Assembly (NCBI GenBank): GCA_902775135.1
Contig: CACYKY010000012.1
Location: forward strand, 1-64,000
Source: an uncultured Bacteroidota bacterium
GTDB lineage: Bacteria; Bacteroidota; Bacteroidia; Bacteroidales; P3
Direction of reading: 5' to 3'
Length of the DNA stretch: 64,000 nt
A program made the translations under genes and the position numbers. The notes below the pieces were generated by a model. The model ran no database searches. It saw only the letters and a program-made list of their open reading frames with translations, and had not been told where the DNA came from. This document shows, one piece after another, positions 47,701 through 56,806 of this stretch (within the stretch, counting starts at the first letter, position 1; every line of letters begins with the position of its first letter).

Positions 47701-47936
47701 GTCAGATTGTACGTCCACCGCAGCGCCACGGAGTAGAGGTCGACAGACACAACCTCGAATCCCAGCACGGTTTGACAGAAGGTGTCGGTGTCGGATGTTG
47801 GGTCGGCATCGGCGATCACGGGCCACACCTCGGCGGAGGAGGCCTCATCGTTGCCAGAGGACTGCTGTGCACTCGCTGCCAGGGGCACCATCAGCGCCAC
47901 CAGGAGCAGCATTCGGAACAAGGATTGTTTTTTCAT
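44721..47936 (-). CDS. Secreted FN3/choice-of-anchor-J T9SS protein
   Basis: 1,071 residues with signal peptide MKKQSLFRMLLLVALMVPLAASAQ, several FN3 modules (for example CLPPNAMLTSIGSTQAHVAW, CAHPEVSVDSLGATAVLLRL), jelly-roll modules that begin LPWIEDFDSYPTTG and MPYFCDFETSAGP with PCWRI and PCWSR motifs, an InlB-type repeat (YKVTATSDNPAMGSASC) and a type A T9SS sorting domain (VLFPNPAHSSVTLTGL to AIRKLIVK). The plan matches the giant gene at 350-8009, so both belong to one paralogous adhesin-like family. A segment near residues 150-320 resembles the region of that gene starting at about nucleotide 2830. Ligand unknown. Confidence 0.82.
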   Translation of the reverse strand: MKKQSLFRMLLLVALMVPLAASAQQSSGNDEASSAEVWPVIADADPTSDTDTFCQTVLGFEVVSVDLYSVALRWTYNLTNGFNHNGVFITLHDVTDDTLVRNDQTLFVEGDYCFFTNLVPGRAYTATAVTVCYGDTSQPAVVSFHTPVCGTVIDGTALLTYTPMYASQPYSYHQMVYPSSQVPDTIIEGLSFKIRSGSGTMRARIYMANISGTTLYPTVFVPSDSLQLVADSVLVPLAPGWVSIPFDHPFLSDGRNLLIAVHNITGSSNTCTWLGNTQNNVSLYTFAGMTDTTDLADITFMTPTGFLPAVKFHSDCSGITCLPPNAMLTSIGSTQAHVAWAPGVFQSGWTAEYREANTSEWTAFEIADTGFTFTGLTPDTPYDLRIGALCSSDTLYTSFSIHTVCDPIDVLPWIEDFDSYPTTGTITYITTGDIPCWRINAPDDRFYLYPHPTGTGRSLCYGNTDADPGFLVLPQFDFYLPSLSLTFWTQCPGIYNSLGVGYLVDPLMEASYVEVARLDCSGGTWNTPWEFHEVTFPDAATGRIALRYYGRYGELYIDDICVRQASPCAHPEVSVDSLGATAVLLRLSDSDSVHRYRVRYSSGTTLIDSFDVSDTLCLLSGLTPGVDYTVEAATLCPGGSLSTPVTTPVTPCGIIEMPYFCDFETSAGPVGYPLPPCWSRTSAFGSSIDNGPNAYDGSGCLRIDGGTGRVFLPWVDTTLVDLSQMKLSFYLRQPDNATYNYFSVAATNGTSHFSPFYLLNTIMLFGGNYQYCEIPLDTYRSYMGSYLFFSEWNSGLLIDNLTLDTLTSCTVPALSGIMFSGDSLILEWLSSAPNFNVHYRFSDSSAYSTVPVASASGNRHSLILTGILPDTVYHVYIEALCSDGTTQNSTVATISTYITYGGETYYKVTATSDNPAMGSASCFPSGTLPEGTRIVATAIPNEGYRFVHWSSSDIILSTDNPYSFRLASSVDLVAHFESIDNGNQSITPTDAQHGPLVLFPNPAHSSVTLTGLDGMDLLTVVDVNGRTVGSHALSPSGTQTFTLDISALAPGAYFVRLTGERTVAIRKLIVK

Positions 47937-48545
47937 AACTATATGTATCTGATGAGTGTTTCAATGTGGCGATTATCTTACTTTTGGGTTCAACAGTCGG
48001 CTTTTTTCGTCTGGGTATATTTTGGCTTCAAAAAAAATTCAACTATATAATACACCATTTTTTTCAAAAACGTAACAAACTTCAAAATAATTTTCTCTCT
48101 CTATATACTATAACCACCTCGTGGCCGAATTATGACATTTTGGTCGATTTTTTAACATTTCAAATTTCCTCATGGCCCATTACCCCTTAAAAAAATTTTC
48201 CCCTCTATATATATTATAGCCATTTTTTGACCCAAATCTTACGCGCCGATGTGAATTTAACATTATTTAACTATATTTTTATCGTTTCTCAATGAAAACA
48301 GAAACATCCGTTCCCGGCTACCTTCAATTTTCCCTTTCGATATATATTAAGAGGCGAAAGAGCCGAAAGTATATTTCAGGTATGCATTTTTAACAAAGTT
48401 TAACACCTCGGCAGCCGTCCACGCACCCCGAAAAAACGTTCTTCCGACAAGGCACAAAAGCACTTTATATCGAAAGGACAAATATATTTTTACGAGTCGT
48501 GCAACATTTTTCTTTTTTCGGCGTTAATGGAGGTGAATAATATAT
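47937..48545. other. AT-rich intergenic region with three degenerate direct repeats
   Basis: Between the divergent T9SS gene and thyA. Three copies of a 27-30 nt motif of the type AATTTTCCCCTCTATATATA start at 48089, 48194 and 48326. TATAGTTG on the minus strand near 48041 could serve the T9SS gene, and no TAnnTTTG match is obvious before thyA. No ORF is supported. Confidence 0.6.
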
Positions 48546-49340
48546 ATGAAACAATATTTAGACCTTTTGCAACATGTGCTGGATCACGGCACGGAGCGCC
48601 TGGACCGTACGGGGACGGGCACCGTGGGCGTGTTCGGCTACCAGATGCGCTTCGACCTGGGGCAGGGCTTTCCCGTGCTGACCACCAAGAAGCTGCACCT
48701 GCGCTCCATCATATATGAACTGCTGTGGTTTCTCCGCGGCGACACCAACATCAAGTACCTGAAAGATCACGGCGTCTCCATTTGGGACGAGTGGGCCGAC
48801 GAGGAGGGCAACCTGGGGCCGGTGTACGGGAGCCAGTGGCGCTCGTGGCCCGACGGACGCGGGGGCACCATTGACCAGATTGCCAACGTGGTGGAGCAGA
48901 TCAAGAGCAACCCCTACAGCCGCCGCCTGATGGTGACGGCATGGAACCCCGCCGAGATTGGGGAGATGGCCCTGCCGCCCTGCCACTGCCTGTTCCAGTT
49001 CTATGTGAGCAACGGCAAACTCAGCTGCCAGCTGTACCAACGGAGTGCCGACATCTTCCTCGGAGTGCCGTTCAACATTGCCAGCTATTCGCTGCTGACG
49101 ATGATGATGGCTCAGGTGTGCGGGTTGGAGCCGGGCGAGTTTGTCCACACCTTCGGCGACGCACACATCTACAAGAACCACCTCGACCAGGTGCGCCTGC
49201 AGCTCACGCGCGATCCGCGTCCCCTGCCGACGATGAAGATCAACCCGGCGAAGACGAGCATCTTCGACTTCGAATACGAGGACTTCGCGCTCGAGGGCTA
49301 CAATCCGCATCCACACATCAAAGGGGAGGTGAGCGTATGA
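48546..49340 (+). CDS. thyA: Thymidylate synthase
   Basis: Converts dUMP to dTMP with methylene-tetrahydrofolate. 264 residues, the same length as the E. coli enzyme, with the nucleophile Cys146 in [13 protein letters not shown], the phosphate-binding [12 protein letters not shown] and [17 protein letters not shown]. The C-terminus, IKGEVSV, is intact. The stop overlaps the manC start by 4 nt; folA, the common neighbour, is not there. Confidence 0.96.
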   Translation: MKQYLDLLQHVLDHGTERLDRTGTGTVGVFGYQMRFDLGQGFPVLTTKKLHLRSIIYELLWFLRGDTNIKYLKDHGVSIWDEWADEEGNLGPVYGSQWRSWPDGRGGTIDQIANVVEQIKSNPYSRRLMVTAWNPAEIGEMALPPCHCLFQFYVSNGKLSCQLYQRSADIFLGVPFNIASYSLLTMMMAQVCGLEPGEFVHTFGDAHIYKNHLDQVRLQLTRDPRPLPTMKINPAKTSIFDFEYEDFALEGYNPHPHIKGEVSV

Positions 49341-50413
49341 TCTGGTGCGTCATTATGGCCGGCGGCTTGGGAAGCCGTTTCTGGCCCATCAGCAATGCCG
49401 ACAGCCCGAAGCAGTTCATCGACGTCATGGGCACGGGGCGCACCATGCTGCAAAGCACCTACCGCCGCTATGCGCAACTCTGCAGCAAGGAGCGCGTGGT
49501 GGTGGTCACCGGCGAGCAGTATGCCGACCGCGTTCGTGAGCAGCTGCCCGACCTAGAGGAGTGGCAGGTGCTCAGCGAGCCGCTGCGACGCAACACCGCC
49601 CCCTGCGTGGCCTATGCCGCCGCCGTCATCGCCGAACGCGACCCCGAGGCGGTGGTCATCGTCACCCCCTCCGACCACGCCATCTTCCGCGAGGAGAAAT
49701 TCATGGCCGACATGAAGCAGGCCATTGCCACCGTTGCCAAGCACGACTGGATCATCACCCTCGGCGCGCAACCCGTGCGGCCGGTGACCAGCTACGGATA
49801 CATCCAGTTCCGCGAGGAGCCCGCCCTACCGAAGGCCCACAACCTGCACGAGGTGGTCACCTTCACCGAGAAGCCGCCCCTGGAGATGGCACGCCAGTTT
49901 ATCGCCAGCGGCGAATTCTTCTGGAACGCCGGTATCTTTGTGTGGACCCTCCCGGTGCTGCGCAAGGCCTACGAGGACTACCTCCCCGCCATTGCGGAAA
50001 GCTTCCTCCATACTCCCCTTCCCGCTCTCCGCTCCCAACTAGAAGAGGTATACTCCCAATGCGAGGCGATCAGCGTGGACCACGGCATCATGGAGAAAGC
50101 CGACAACGTGCACGTACTCGCCGCCAGCTTTGGATGGAGCGACGTGGAGACCTGGGATTCGCTCTACGACGTGTCGACCCACGACCATAACGGCAACGCC
50201 ATCCTCTGCGGCAACGTCTTCACCTACGACACCCGCAACTCCCTCGTCGTCATGCCCGACGACTGCACGAAGACCGTGGTGCTCGAGGGATTGGACGGAT
50301 ACATTGTGGCCGCCAACGAGAACACCCTCATGGTATGCCGCCGCAAGAGCGAGGAGCAGGTGTTCCGCTTTGCCAACGATGTGGAACTGAAAAAACTGAT
50401 AGACAAGAAATAA
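49337..50413 (+). CDS. manC: Mannose-1-phosphate guanylyltransferase
   Basis: Forms GDP-mannose from mannose 1-phosphate and GTP for surface polysaccharides, fucose and glycolipids. The signature [20 protein letters not shown] with KQF, then [25 protein letters not shown] and NAGIFVWT are all present, with a C-terminal [10 protein letters not shown] segment. 358 residues: a stand-alone pyrophosphorylase lacking the isomerase domain. Start overlaps thyA by 4 nt; asnS begins 18 nt after the stop, giving an unusual thyA-manC-asnS operon. Confidence 0.93.
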   Translation: MIWCVIMAGGLGSRFWPISNADSPKQFIDVMGTGRTMLQSTYRRYAQLCSKERVVVVTGEQYADRVREQLPDLEEWQVLSEPLRRNTAPCVAYAAAVIAERDPEAVVIVTPSDHAIFREEKFMADMKQAIATVAKHDWIITLGAQPVRPVTSYGYIQFREEPALPKAHNLHEVVTFTEKPPLEMARQFIASGEFFWNAGIFVWTLPVLRKAYEDYLPAIAESFLHTPLPALRSQLEEVYSQCEAISVDHGIMEKADNVHVLAASFGWSDVETWDSLYDVSTHDHNGNAILCGNVFTYDTRNSLVVMPDDCTKTVVLEGLDGYIVAANENTLMVCRRKSEEQVFRFANDVELKKLIDKK

Positions 50414-50431
50414 AAAAAAACAACAACAAAT

Positions 50432-51868
50432 ATGAAACGTTACGAGATTAAATATCTTCTGAAAGAAGACGTCAGCGCCCTGATTGGCACAGAGATATGT
50501 GTCAAAGGATGGGTGCGCACCAAACGCGGCAACAAGAACGTGGCCTTCCTGGCCTTGAACGACGGAAGCATCATCCACAACATGCAGGTCGTTGCCGACC
50601 CCGCGAAATTTGAGGACGAGCTGAAGCGTATCACCACCGGAGCCTGCATCGGCGTGGAGGGCAAGCTGGTGGAGAGCCAGGGAAGCGGTCAGGCCGTCGA
50701 GGTGCAAGCCGACAACATCGTCGTCTACGGCGAAGCCGACCCCGAGACCTACCCCCTGCAGAAGAAAGGCCACTCGATGGAGTTCCTGCGCGAAATCGGG
50801 CACCTGCGCCTACGTACCAACACCTTCGGCGCCGTGATGCGTCTGCGCCACAACATGGCTATGGCCATCCACACCTTCTTCCACGAGCGCGGATTCTTCT
50901 ACTTCCACACACCGCTCATCACCGCCAGCGACTGCGAGGGTGCCGGCGAGATGTTCCATGTGAGCACCCTCGACCCCGAGAACCCGCCCCGCAAGGAGGA
51001 CGGCACCATCGACTGGGAACAGGACTTCTTCGGCAAGTTCACCGCCCTCACCGTCAGCGGACAGCTGGAAGGCGAGCTCGGCGCCACCTCGCTGGGCAAG
51101 ATCTACACCTTCGGTCCCACCTTCCGCGCCGAGAACAGCAACACCCCGCGCCACCTGGCCGAGTTCTGGATGATCGAACCCGAGATGGCCTTCTACCAGC
51201 TCGATGAGCTGACGGCCCTCGAGGAGGAGTTCATCAAATACTGCGTCAAGTGGGCCCTCGACCATTGCATGGACGACCTGGAGTTCCTCAACAAGATGAT
51301 CGACCCGGGCCTCATCGAGCGCCTGAAGAGCGTCATCGACACCGACTTCGTGCGCCTGCCCTACACCGAGGGTATCAAGATTCTGGAAGAGGCCGTCAAG
51401 AACGGCGTGAAATTCGAGTTCCCCGTGAGCTGGGGCGTGGACCTGGCCTCCGAGCACGAGCGCTACCTGGTGGAGAAGCACTTCAAGAAGCCCGTCATCA
51501 TGATCGACTACCCGAAGGAGATCAAGGCCTTCTACATGAAACTCAACGACGAGCCGGTAGAGGCCGGCAAGAAGCAGGGCTTCTCGGGCCTCACGGTGCA
51601 GGGCACCGACGTGCTCTTCCCGCAGATTGGCGAGATCATCGGTGGCTCGGTACGCGAAGAGAACTACGACAAGCTGATGGGCCGCATCACGGAGTTGAAC
51701 ATCCCGATGAAGGACATGTGGTGGTACCTCGACACACGCCGCTACGGCAGCTGCCCGCATGCCGGCTTCGGCTTGGGCTTCGAGCGCCTGATGCTCTTCG
51801 TCACCGGCATGGCCAACATCCGCGACGTCATCCCCTTCCCGAGAACGCCGAAGACCGCCGAGTTCTAA
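50432..51868 (+). CDS. asnS: Asparaginyl-tRNA synthetase
   Basis: Class IIb aminoacyl-tRNA synthetase. The N-terminal OB domain ([20 protein letters not shown]) binds the anticodon; class II motif 2 is [19 protein letters not shown], with WMIEPEMAF typical for Asn enzymes, and motif 3 is [12 protein letters not shown]. 478 residues as in other Bacteroidales. Presence of this gene suggests direct charging of tRNA-Asn rather than only the amidotransferase route. It is the last gene of the thyA-manC-asnS operon and ends before a strong hairpin. Confidence 0.95.
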   Translation: MKRYEIKYLLKEDVSALIGTEICVKGWVRTKRGNKNVAFLALNDGSIIHNMQVVADPAKFEDELKRITTGACIGVEGKLVESQGSGQAVEVQADNIVVYGEADPETYPLQKKGHSMEFLREIGHLRLRTNTFGAVMRLRHNMAMAIHTFFHERGFFYFHTPLITASDCEGAGEMFHVSTLDPENPPRKEDGTIDWEQDFFGKFTALTVSGQLEGELGATSLGKIYTFGPTFRAENSNTPRHLAEFWMIEPEMAFYQLDELTALEEEFIKYCVKWALDHCMDDLEFLNKMIDPGLIERLKSVIDTDFVRLPYTEGIKILEEAVKNGVKFEFPVSWGVDLASEHERYLVEKHFKKPVIMIDYPKEIKAFYMKLNDEPVEAGKKQGFSGLTVQGTDVLFPQIGEIIGGSVREENYDKLMGRITELNIPMKDMWWYLDTRRYGSCPHAGFGLGFERLMLFVTGMANIRDVIPFPRTPKTAEF

Positions 51869-51882
51869 AGCGGCGGCCGTCC

Positions 51883-51946
51883 CGCGTCTCGGAGACGCGA
51901 TATACCCACTACCCCACGCTACTCCTAACGGTGTAGCGTGGGGTAG
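51883..51946. repeat. Two hairpins after asnS
   Basis: CGCGTCTC/GAGACGCG (51883-51899) and CTACCCCACGCTAC (51909-51922) pairing perfectly with GTAGCGTGGGGTAG (51933-51946). No T-run follows, so these look like REP-type repeats more than classical terminators. The GTCTC core recalls the palindromes at 44577-44712. Confidence 0.7.
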
Positions 51947-52011
51947 CCATATACGGAGACAGGTGACAGTAGTAGTAGCATGCTTCTTTTTTGCGTCATG
52001 ACAAAATATAT

Positions 52012-52042
52012 TTTGCCACCTTGCTGAAAAGTCGTATCTTTG
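52012..52042 (+). promoter_or_regulatory. Promoter of rnhA
   Basis: TTTG at 52012-52015 and TATCTTTG at 52035-52042, 19 nt apart, with ATG 14 nt after the -7 element. Confidence 0.8.
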
Positions 52043-52055
52043 CACGCTGAAAACT

Positions 52056-52739
52056 ATGGCGAAGAAACAGAAATACTATGTGGTGTGGCAGGGCAAGGCA
52101 CCCGGCATCTACACGGATTGGGACAGCTGCAAGGAGCAGGTGGCGGGCGTACAGGGAGCACAGTACAAGAGCTTCGACACCCTGGCGGAGGCCGAGGCGG
52201 CGATAAAGTTGCCGTACCATAGTGTAGTGGCCAGCACCCCCAGAGAATCCGGTGAGCCGAGGAGTCCGAAAAGTTCGGGCGTTCTCTTCATCGACGAGAA
52301 CGGCATGACGGCCGTGAAAGAAGGCACGTTGAATCCGCCCGTGCTTGACGCGCTGGCCGTTGACGCCGCCTGCAGCGGCAACCCCGGTGTGATGGAGTAT
52401 CAGGGCATCTACATCCCCACGCGCACCCAGGTATTCCACTACAAGTCCCCCAAGGGAACCAACAACATCGGCGAGTTCCTGGCCATCGTCCACGGCCTGA
52501 GCTACATGAAGAAGCACCGCCTCAACCAGATCATCTACTCCGACTCGGTGAACGCCATGAGCTGGGTGCGGCAGAAGGTGTGCAAGAGCAAGCTGTCCGA
52601 GGACGAAAGCACCGCCGAGCTGTGGGACTATGTGCACCGTGCCGAAAACTGGCTCCGCAGCAACACCTACACCACCGAAATACGCAAATGGGACACCGAC
52701 CACTGGGGCGAGATCCCCGCCGACTTCGGGAGGAAATAG
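52056..52739 (+). CDS. rnhA: Ribonuclease H1 with N-terminal viroplasmin-like domain
   Basis: Cuts RNA in RNA-DNA hybrids. Residues 1-50 (KYYVVWQGKAPGIYTDW) are the hybrid-binding/caulimovirus viroplasmin domain; the RNase H fold follows after a linker, with catalytic residues visible in VDAACSGNPG, NNIGEFLAI, IYSDSVNAMSW and the terminal WDTDHWGEIPADFGRK. 227 residues. The catalytic domain is of the short Bacteroidetes type. Its own promoter lies close upstream; prmC follows after 40 nt. Confidence 0.92.
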   Translation: MAKKQKYYVVWQGKAPGIYTDWDSCKEQVAGVQGAQYKSFDTLAEAEAAIKLPYHSVVASTPRESGEPRSPKSSGVLFIDENGMTAVKEGTLNPPVLDALAVDAACSGNPGVMEYQGIYIPTRTQVFHYKSPKGTNNIGEFLAIVHGLSYMKKHRLNQIIYSDSVNAMSWVRQKVCKSKLSEDESTAELWDYVHRAENWLRSNTYTTEIRKWDTDHWGEIPADFGRK

Positions 52740-52779
52740 CGCTCCGCCTGCGACAGACCCACCTAAAGAACCATTCATC

Positions 52780-53679
52780 ATGAACACCCGCAACCTACGC
52801 TTCCGCAGCAACCATGTGCGCGACATCCTGGCACTCTTCCACGAGGAGCTGGACCCCCTGTACGGGTCCGGCGAGGTGGCTGTCTTCGGCGAGATGCTCT
52901 TCGAGGCCTTCCTCGGCTGGGACCGCGTGCGCCTGCTGACCTCGAAGGACCAAACCGTCAACCAGAGCGACCTGCTGCGCCTCCACTGGGCCCTCGAGGA
53001 CCTGAAGCGGCAGCGCCCCATCCAGCACATCATCGGCCATGTGGACTTCTGCGGCTGTCGCATCGCCGTAGGCCCCGAGGTGCTTATCCCGCGGCCGGAG
53101 ACCGAGGAGATTGTGAACTGGATAGTCAACAGTCTCAACCCTCAGCCCTCAGCCCTCAACATTCTCGACCTCTGCACCGGCAGCGGCTGCATCGCCATAG
53201 CGCTGAAGAAAGCCTTCCCCGAGGCCGATGTCACCGCCGTGGACATCTCGCCCGCCGCCCTCGCCCTTGCACGCCGCAACGCCGAAGAAAACGGAACCAA
53301 AATAAACTTCCTCCAGGCCGACATACTGAGTGACGACCGATTCCATTCGCGATTCCCGACCTTCAACCTGATCGTCTCCAACCCGCCTTATGTCCGCGAG
53401 AACGAGCGCGCCGCCATGCAGCGCAACGTCCTCGACCACGAGCCGGGCCTAGCCCTCTTCGTCCCCGACGACGACGCGCTGCGCTTCTACCGCGCCATTG
53501 CGCGGCTGGCAGACCTGCACCTTGCCCACGACGGCCTCCTTGCCCTGGAAATCAACGAAGCCCTTGGCGCCGACACCTGCGCCCTCTTCAGCCAGCATGG
53601 ATTCATCCCCCAGATTCACAAAGACTTCCGCAACCGCGACCGGCTGATAGCAGCCCGCCCCTCCCCCACTCGCCCCTAG
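52780..53679 (+). CDS. prmC: Peptide chain release factor N5-glutamine methyltransferase
   Basis: Methylates the Gln of the GGQ motif in release factors. Start at ATG 52780, since MNTRNLRFRSNHVRDIL resembles the family N-terminus and the upstream frame overlaps rnhA. Signatures: HIIGHVDFCG, VLIPRPETEE, LDLCTGSGCIAIAL and the catalytic SNPPYV. 299 residues. Between the PETEE helix and the SAM motif, the linker SLNPQPSALN is encoded by four tandem heptamers of CCTCAGC type (53133-53160), a repeat type normally seen between genes. Confidence 0.92.
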   Translation: MNTRNLRFRSNHVRDILALFHEELDPLYGSGEVAVFGEMLFEAFLGWDRVRLLTSKDQTVNQSDLLRLHWALEDLKRQRPIQHIIGHVDFCGCRIAVGPEVLIPRPETEEIVNWIVNSLNPQPSALNILDLCTGSGCIAIALKKAFPEADVTAVDISPAALALARRNAEENGTKINFLQADILSDDRFHSRFPTFNLIVSNPPYVRENERAAMQRNVLDHEPGLALFVPDDDALRFYRAIARLADLHLAHDGLLALEINEALGADTCALFSQHGFIPQIHKDFRNRDRLIAARPSPTRP

Positions 53680-53789
53680 AGACAGGAACGACGATCACAC
53701 CACGGGAACCCAACCTATCGTAGAGGGACAAGGAATGTGGTTTTTAGGAAATTTTTGCAAAATATTCTTAAACAATCAAAAAATGTTTG

Positions 53790-53797
53790 TATATTTG
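53790..53797 (+). promoter_or_regulatory. Promoter -7 element of the small membrane protein gene
   Basis: TATATTTG followed by CACTC, about 130 nt before the ATG, which leaves a long 5' leader. Confidence 0.7.
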
Positions 53798-53928
53798 CAC
53801 TCATAGAAGGTGCGACTGATAGACACTAAACACATGCAAATCAAACTATTACAAAACAGCGCTGCCAATAAAGCAATTTATTCATCCATTAAAAACCGAC
53901 GGCCCGATGCGACAACCGGGGAAATATT

Positions 53929-54507
53929 ATGAACGCAAACAACTACAAAGCAGCAACCACCAAGATTTATTATGGTGTTCTTTGCATTGCCATCATGAGC
54001 ATCCTTGGCGGATTCATTTCTGCCATTGCCATCCTCTCAGCCTTGTCGGGAGGTTCGAGCTGGTATGTTTATGTGGTGCCCATCCTGACGATACTGGGAT
54101 ACGTGTACTATTTCCTCGGTCTGGGCGACCTCTACAAAGAGTTTGACGGCGACACCAGCAACAACATCAAGAAGATTCGCACCGCCGCCATCCTCAACAT
54201 CGTGGCTGCCCTGTGCTCGATGATTCCCGTTGCCGGTGGCATCATTGCCGGCATCATCAACCTCATTGCCTTCATCATGTGCCTGATGGCCTACGGCAGC
54301 CTGCGCAACGACGCCAACTTCCCTGGCCGCGACGGTATGAAGACCCTCTACACCACCGCCATCCTGCAGCTCATCGCTGCCATCCTGAGCATCATCCCCC
54401 TCATCAACATCATCGGCGCCATCCTCGCCATCATTGCCTTCATCATGTTCATCGTGGGTTGGGGCAAGGTGAAGAACGCCAACGTCGACGTTGCTCCCAT
54501 GGCCTAA
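53929..54507 (+). CDS. Small polytopic membrane protein of unknown function
   Basis: 192 residues with about five hydrophobic segments: 13-40, 48-65, 85-105, 105-120 and 140-175. Gly/Ile-rich helices (IPVAGGIIAGIINLIAFIM) and a repeated half (NIVAALCSMIPVAGGIIAG versus LIAAILSIIPLINIIGAILA) suggest an internal duplication. No catalytic motif is visible. A strong promoter and its own terminator indicate a single-gene unit. No family recognised. Confidence 0.75.
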   Translation: MNANNYKAATTKIYYGVLCIAIMSILGGFISAIAILSALSGGSSWYVYVVPILTILGYVYYFLGLGDLYKEFDGDTSNNIKKIRTAAILNIVAALCSMIPVAGGIIAGIINLIAFIMCLMAYGSLRNDANFPGRDGMKTLYTTAILQLIAAILSIIPLINIIGAILAIIAFIMFIVGWGKVKNANVDVAPMA

Positions 54508-54528
54508 GCGGACACACTCCTGATACAG

Positions 54529-54563
54529 GAAGGCACCCATAGTGGTGCCTTCTTCTTTTTTTT
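54529..54563 (+). terminator. Intrinsic terminator after the membrane protein gene
   Basis: GAAGGCACC pairs with GGTGCCTTC around CATAGT and a long T-run follows; it overlaps the end of the convergent dtd transcript. Confidence 0.85.
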
Positions 54564-54565
54564 CG

Positions 54566-55027
54566 CTAGAACTGCTCGCTCAGGTGGGAATCCATGATGA
54601 TGGTGACGGGACCGTCGTTGACGAGGGCCACCTGCATGTCTGCGCCGAAGGTGCCCGTCTGCACCTCGCGGCCGAAGAGTTCCTGGAGACGGGCGACGAA
54701 ACGCTCGTAGAGCGGCACGGCGATGTCGGATTTCGAGGCGTGGATGTAGCTGGGGCGGTTGCCCTTGCGGGTGGAGGCCATGAGGGTGAACTGGCTGACC
54801 ACCAGCAGGCCGCTGCCGTCGACCTCGGTGACGGGCAGGTTCATCACCCCTTGGGCATCGTCGAAGATGCGCATCTTGACCACCTTCTGGCAGAGGTATT
54901 CGATGTCGTCGTCGGAGTCCTCGTCGCAGATGCCGACGAGAATCATGAGGCCGGGCCCGATGGCGGCCTTCAGGGTGCCGGCAATGGACACCGAGGCCTG
55001 GGATACACGTTGGATGACTATTCTCAT
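54566..55027 (-). CDS. dtd: D-aminoacyl-tRNA deacylase
   Basis: Hydrolyses D-aminoacyl-tRNAs and mischarged Gly-tRNA. Begins MRIVIQRVSQASVSI; the two active-site motifs are VSQFTLMAST and NDGPVTIIMDS (the usual NxGPVT has Asn-Asp-Gly here). 153 residues, as expected. It lies alone on the minus strand and converges with the membrane protein gene. The CotH-like gene ends 43 nt upstream of its start. Confidence 0.94.
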   Translation of the reverse strand: MRIVIQRVSQASVSIAGTLKAAIGPGLMILVGICDEDSDDDIEYLCQKVVKMRIFDDAQGVMNLPVTEVDGSGLLVVSQFTLMASTRKGNRPSYIHASKSDIAVPLYERFVARLQELFGREVQTGTFGADMQVALVNDGPVTIIMDSHLSEQF

Positions 55028-55069
55028 ATAGGAGGTTGAATGTTTTTTTGAGGTTGTACGATTAGGGAA

Positions 55070-56806
55070 TTAGTTTACAATCCATTTTTGAGGTTCGTCG
55101 CCGATGCGACGGACATAATAGACGCCCCTAGGCAAGTGGGGGCGGAGGTCCTGGAGATGGCCTGTGGCGACCAGTTTCCCGTAGCGGTCGAGCACGGTGC
55201 AGAGGTCGCTCTTGGGCACGTCGAGGCCGAAATACTGGGCGTATTCGTTCACCATGGCCAAGGGCTCGGTGCGGAGGAAATCGTCTATCACCTCCACAGC
55301 CATGCGCCAGCGCACCATGGACGAGGGCTTGTCGAAACGGCGAATCTGGTAGGGCACCTCGGCCTCCACCTCGTTCACCACCTGCTGAAGCAGGGCACCG
55401 GAGCGGCGATAGCTGAAGCGGGTGTCTACAATCTCGCGCAGACGCTTCATGGAGGCCTCGAGGAAAGAGCGGTTGGCAAACAGGCGTCGGAAGAGCAGGG
55501 TGGACTGCAGGGAGGTGTGGGACGAAGCGCCGGAGGCGCGGAAGGTCATGTAGTCGAGGATGGCGGCATTGTCGGGGAAAGAGGAGAGGGCGCCGTCGGC
55601 ATCGAAGAATATCCATCGCCAGGGACTCGGGCCGGAAGCCCATTGGCGCACGTTGCTCACGGGCCAGTCGTCGTTGAGGATGAGTATCTGCATCAGCATA
55701 TAGTCCATCACGGCGCCTGTGTCCACTTGTGCGGCGAGGCGGTCGAAGTCGGTGCCGTCGGCCTGCAGCCATTGGTAAAACTCGTTCCAGAGGGCGGAGG
55801 AGCCGTTTTCCACCTCGTCGCCCCAGTAGGCCAGCAGGTCCACCTCGCGGCTGTCCACGCCGTGGTGTTCCTCGATGAAGTGCTCGTCGGCCTTTTCCTC
55901 GAGGAAATAAATGCCCCAGTACTCGCCGTTGATGAAAAGCACCACAGGGCGTGTGGCCAGGTGGTCGAAACGGAGCGAATCGGCCAGGTGCTGGCAAAGC
56001 CAGTCCTCGATGCCGGCGCCACTCCACGAGGTGGCCCAAGGGCGGAGCACCAGGCGGCGGAAGCTCTCGCGGCCGCCGTTGCCGAAGAAGGGGTAGTCGA
56101 AGCTGTTGTCGCCGTATTCTCGGCGAGCGTAGAGCGAGAGACCTTTCTGTACCAGCACGCGCTGGCTGTTGCCGTGCACACGCAGGCCACAGTCCTGCTC
56201 GGTGGCGCTGCCGTCGGGGGCATAGTAGGCGAACGCCGCACGACGCTCCCATTGGCGTCCACGCTGGAAATAGTTGCCCGTGCCATAGGGGTAACGGTGG
56301 TCGAAGTTCCAACCCGGCACGAAGAGACCGGTGTCGGGGTCGAAAAGGCTGAGGGAGTCGACGCAGAGCGACACCACGGGCAGCGCCGTGCGACGGCCGG
56401 CAAGGCTGTCGATGAGGTAGGAATGCGTGGTGACGGGCGTGCGGCGGTAACCCTCGGCATCGAAAGCTGCCGCCCGCACCACGATGATTTTCTCCACACT
56501 ATCGGGCTGGAACCAACGGTCATCCGGCACCGTGGGCACACGATAGATATTGGCTTGAGGGAGGCAGTCGGCAGACAAGGGAAGCGGGCGGGTGTATGGT
56601 GCATCGCACTCGGTGGGGGTGTTGCCGTCGAGGGTGTAGTGGATGGTGAGGGGGAGCGTGTCGGGGGCATACATGAGCTGCATGGAGAGGCTGAAGGTGT
56701 CGGCATAGAAACCGCCGTTGTGCGAGAACTGCACAGCCTGTCCGTCTGCCACCATCGGGGATGCCAACAGCAGCAGCGCCAGCAAAGTATGGGCTATACG
56801 ACTCAT
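55070..56806 (-). CDS. Secreted CotH-kinase family protein
   Basis: Signal peptide MSRIAHTLLALLLLASPMVADG, a chitobiase/hexosaminidase C-terminal-like beta domain (LTIHYTLDGNTPTE) and a CotH kinase-like domain (GLRVHGNSQR, KGLSLYARREYG, DDWPVSNVRQW, WRWIFFDADGALS). CotH of Bacillus phosphorylates a spore coat protein; the family in Bacteroidota is secreted and its substrate unknown. The C-terminus (LDRYGKLVATGHL to LPRGVYYVRR and KWIVN) looks like the last half of a type A T9SS sorting domain, so surface export by T9SS is likely. The ATG overlaps the uvrD stop by 4 nt. Confidence 0.83.
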   Translation of the reverse strand: MSRIAHTLLALLLLASPMVADGQAVQFSHNGGFYADTFSLSMQLMYAPDTLPLTIHYTLDGNTPTECDAPYTRPLPLSADCLPQANIYRVPTVPDDRWFQPDSVEKIIVVRAAAFDAEGYRRTPVTTHSYLIDSLAGRRTALPVVSLCVDSLSLFDPDTGLFVPGWNFDHRYPYGTGNYFQRGRQWERRAAFAYYAPDGSATEQDCGLRVHGNSQRVLVQKGLSLYARREYGDNSFDYPFFGNGGRESFRRLVLRPWATSWSGAGIEDWLCQHLADSLRFDHLATRPVVLFINGEYWGIYFLEEKADEHFIEEHHGVDSREVDLLAYWGDEVENGSSALWNEFYQWLQADGTDFDRLAAQVDTGAVMDYMLMQILILNDDWPVSNVRQWASGPSPWRWIFFDADGALSSFPDNAAILDYMTFRASGASSHTSLQSTLLFRRLFANRSFLEASMKRLREIVDTRFSYRRSGALLQQVVNEVEAEVPYQIRRFDKPSSMVRWRMAVEVIDDFLRTEPLAMVNEYAQYFGLDVPKSDLCTVLDRYGKLVATGHLQDLRPHLPRGVYYVRRIGDEPQKWIVN

